DNA from: Acidimicrobiaceae bacterium
GTDB taxonomy: Bacteria > Actinomycetota > Acidimicrobiia > Acidimicrobiales > RAAP-2
Reading direction: 5' to 3'
Length of the DNA stretch: 6,684 nt
Assembly: GCA_003152555.1 (NCBI GenBank)
Contig: PMAL01000193.1
Location: 2,749 to 9,432 of the forward strand
The position numbers were made by a program, and so were the translations under genes. The notes beneath the pieces were generated by a model, which made no database searches, had not been told where the DNA came from, and saw only the letters and a program-made list of their open reading frames with translations. This document shows, in pieces, positions 5,773 through 6,684 of the stretch; position 1 is the first letter of the stretch; the number at the start of each line of letters is the position of its first letter.

Positions 5773-6017
5773 CTCGGTACCGAGATGAATCATCGCAAAA
5801 AATTGGAAGGTGCAAGAACATCTCATTGGTCGGTGCCCCCTTGAATTGACTCGAGGAGAAGCTACCCCGTCGACTCTGCGGCGCCCAAGGACAGCTTGGC
5901 GTCGATCATCTCGGTCCAACCGACCTCGCGATGTGGCGGCAGCGTCGCCCGCAAAACAGACGCCATAAATAGGCGAGGCGCCCCTGATAAAGTTGAAGCC
6001 CACGGATGACTTTGATC
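5773..6017. other. Gene-free stretch before the small ORF
   Basis: No gene is supported here on either strand. It starts with the perfect 12-bp palindrome CTCGGTACCGAG (5773-5784). At 5855-5864 it carries GGAGAAGCTA, an exact copy of the ribosome-binding region at 6020-6029 but followed by CCCC instead of an ATG. Promoter-like boxes such as CATAAAT at 5964-5970 have no convincing -35 partner. A promoter for the downstream pair of genes presumably lies here but cannot be placed. Confidence 0.5.
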
Positions 6018-6023
6018 AAGGAG
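6018..6023 (+). promoter_or_regulatory. Strong ribosome binding site before the 37-codon ORF
   Basis: AAGGAG ends 5 nt before the ATG at 6029. It is the only good Shine-Dalgarno site in front of the small ORF and the beta-helix gene, and it decides the start at 6029. Confidence 0.75.
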
Positions 6024-6028
6024 AAGCT

Positions 6029-6142
6029 ATGGCCGGCTTGAAAAGACGCCGGAAATCGAGTTTCTTGGCTCTTGTGCGACCCTGGCTGCATTCCGTCAGC
6101 GGTGACGCGTTTCATCAAAAACAGTCTTCAGCCTCCAGATGA
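6029..6142 (+). CDS. Small 37-aa ORF, probable leader coupled to the beta-helix gene
   Basis: ATG with an ideal AAGGAG site at 5-nt spacing, 37 codons, ending in TGA at 6140-6142. The peptide starts MAGLKRRRKSSFLALVRPWL and ends HQKQSSASR. It has a basic N-terminus and a short hydrophobic patch but no full membrane segment and no recognised family. Its stop overlaps the ATG of the beta-helix gene (ATGA at 6139-6142), and that gene has no ribosome binding site. The likely role is therefore translational coupling: ribosomes loaded here re-initiate on the next ORF. The N-terminus also resembles the start of a signal peptide, so it could be a remnant of an older secreted-protein start. It may not make a stable product. 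Confidence 0.55.
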   Translation: MAGLKRRRKSSFLALVRPWLHSVSGDAFHQKQSSASR

Positions 6143-6684
6143 AGAGAGCCCTCCCAACCCTTCTACTCAGCGCCCTACTTTGCGCCGGGATGTTCTCGTT
6201 GCTGCTGCCGGCAACCGCGGCCGGCGCCGCGACCAACGTCACTTTGTACGTCAGTCCCTCGGGATCAGCCACGACCAACTGCTCGAGCGCAGGCAGCGCC
6301 TGCACAACCATTCAAGAAGGCATCACGGCAGCCGAGGCGCTGACGACGTCCGACGTCACGGTGGACGTCGCGGTCGGCACCTACACCGAAAACGACACCA
6401 TCGCCGTGCCGACAGGTGACACCCTGGCCATCCAAGGCCCCAGTTCAGGATTGGCTACGCTCAACGGCGGCGGAGCCGGTAGCGATTTCAACATTTCCAG
6501 CGGTACGGCGTCCATCGACGGGCTAAGCATTACTGGTGGATCGTCGGCCCTCGGTGGCGGGATTTCCAACAACGGCGGCACGCTCACCCTGGCCGACGAC
6601 ACGATTTCCGGTAATTCGGCCACCAACAACGGTGGCGGCGTCTACAACGAAAGTGGCGGGTCCACCACCCTGGACAACGACACG
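6139..6684 (+). CDS. Secreted right-handed parallel beta-helix repeat protein, 3' end outside window
   Basis: The frame is open from ATG 6139 to the window end (182 codons, no stop). Residues 1-31 form a signal peptide: MKR, hydrophobic LLLSALLCAGMFSLLLP, and possible cleavage in ATAAGAA. Next come LYVSPSGSATTNCSSAGSAC and a TIQEGITAA segment, the usual opening of secreted beta-helix proteins (compare YVSPSGSD...TIQ.A...A). VGTYTEN follows. From about residue 125 there are repeating rungs: ASIDGLSITGG, GGGISNNGGTLTLADDTISGN, then GGGVYNESGGSTTLDNDT, rich in G, N, S and T. These resemble polymorphic-outer-membrane-type repeats with GGGI/V and SGN motifs. Such proteins act outside the cell as adhesins or polysaccharide-binding/lyase-like proteins; no catalytic site is visible in this part. 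An in-frame TGA at 6103-6105 excludes an earlier start. An anchor domain may lie beyond the window. Confidence 0.85.
   Translation, partial: MKRALPTLLLSALLCAGMFSLLLPATAAGAATNVTLYVSPSGSATTNCSSAGSACTTIQEGITAAEALTTSDVTVDVAVGTYTENDTIAVPTGDTLAIQGPSSGLATLNGGGAGSDFNISSGTASIDGLSITGGSSALGGGISNNGGTLTLADDTISGNSATNNGGGVYNESGGSTTLDNDT

Noticed and set aside
5960..5991. Sigma-70 promoter (CATAAAT or TGATAA as -10) for the small ORF
   Set aside because: Neither box has a recognisable -35 element at 16-18 nt, so the call would be arbitrary.
5482..6003. Minus-strand ORF of 173 codons with a hydrophobic stretch LLAIIGFYACLAVLSLF
   Set aside because: It runs from gene-free sequence through the partial fifth unit into unit 4, has no good ribosome binding site and no family resemblance. 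The hydrophobic stretch corresponds to the junction block, which meets stop codons in the other units.

Overview
The window suggests a GC-rich bacterium. GTG as well as ATG starts, Shine-Dalgarno-like AAGGAG/AAAGGAG sites and tight ATGA overlaps are present. The gene content would fit an actinobacterial lineage such as Acidimicrobiia, but this is inference from style only; no marker gene fixes the taxon.

Layout. (1) Bases 3-3527 are a compact plus-strand operon for one ABC importer of the polyamine (spermidine/putrescine, Pot) family. It holds the C-terminal part of the ATPase (upstream end outside the window), a secreted substrate-binding protein, and two permeases that overlap by ATGA. Together these are the energising subunit, the ligand receptor and the two-subunit membrane channel of one importer. 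(2) Bases about 3600-5772 contain no credible intact gene. By eye they resolve into a degenerate tandem array with a period of about 520 bp: anchor motif at 3641, 4161, 4681, 5202 and 5699. The units are strongly diverged but share blocks at nearly fixed offsets, including inverted repeats. One minus-strand frame gives recurring peptides (RYLLD..., HFPSWRR..., RDxL..II) broken by stops, so the array may be decayed tandem genes. Base composition is visibly more AT-rich than in the operon. (3) Bases 5773-6017 hold no gene that I can support. (4) At 6029 a 37-codon ORF with a strong ribosome binding site overlaps, by ATGA, the start of a secreted right-handed beta-helix repeat protein (6139 to the window end, truncated). 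That protein has no ribosome binding site of its own.

The most unusual content is the 520-bp array, its minus-strand reading-frame remnants, and the small coupled ORF in front of the beta-helix gene. None of these could be checked against a database here.
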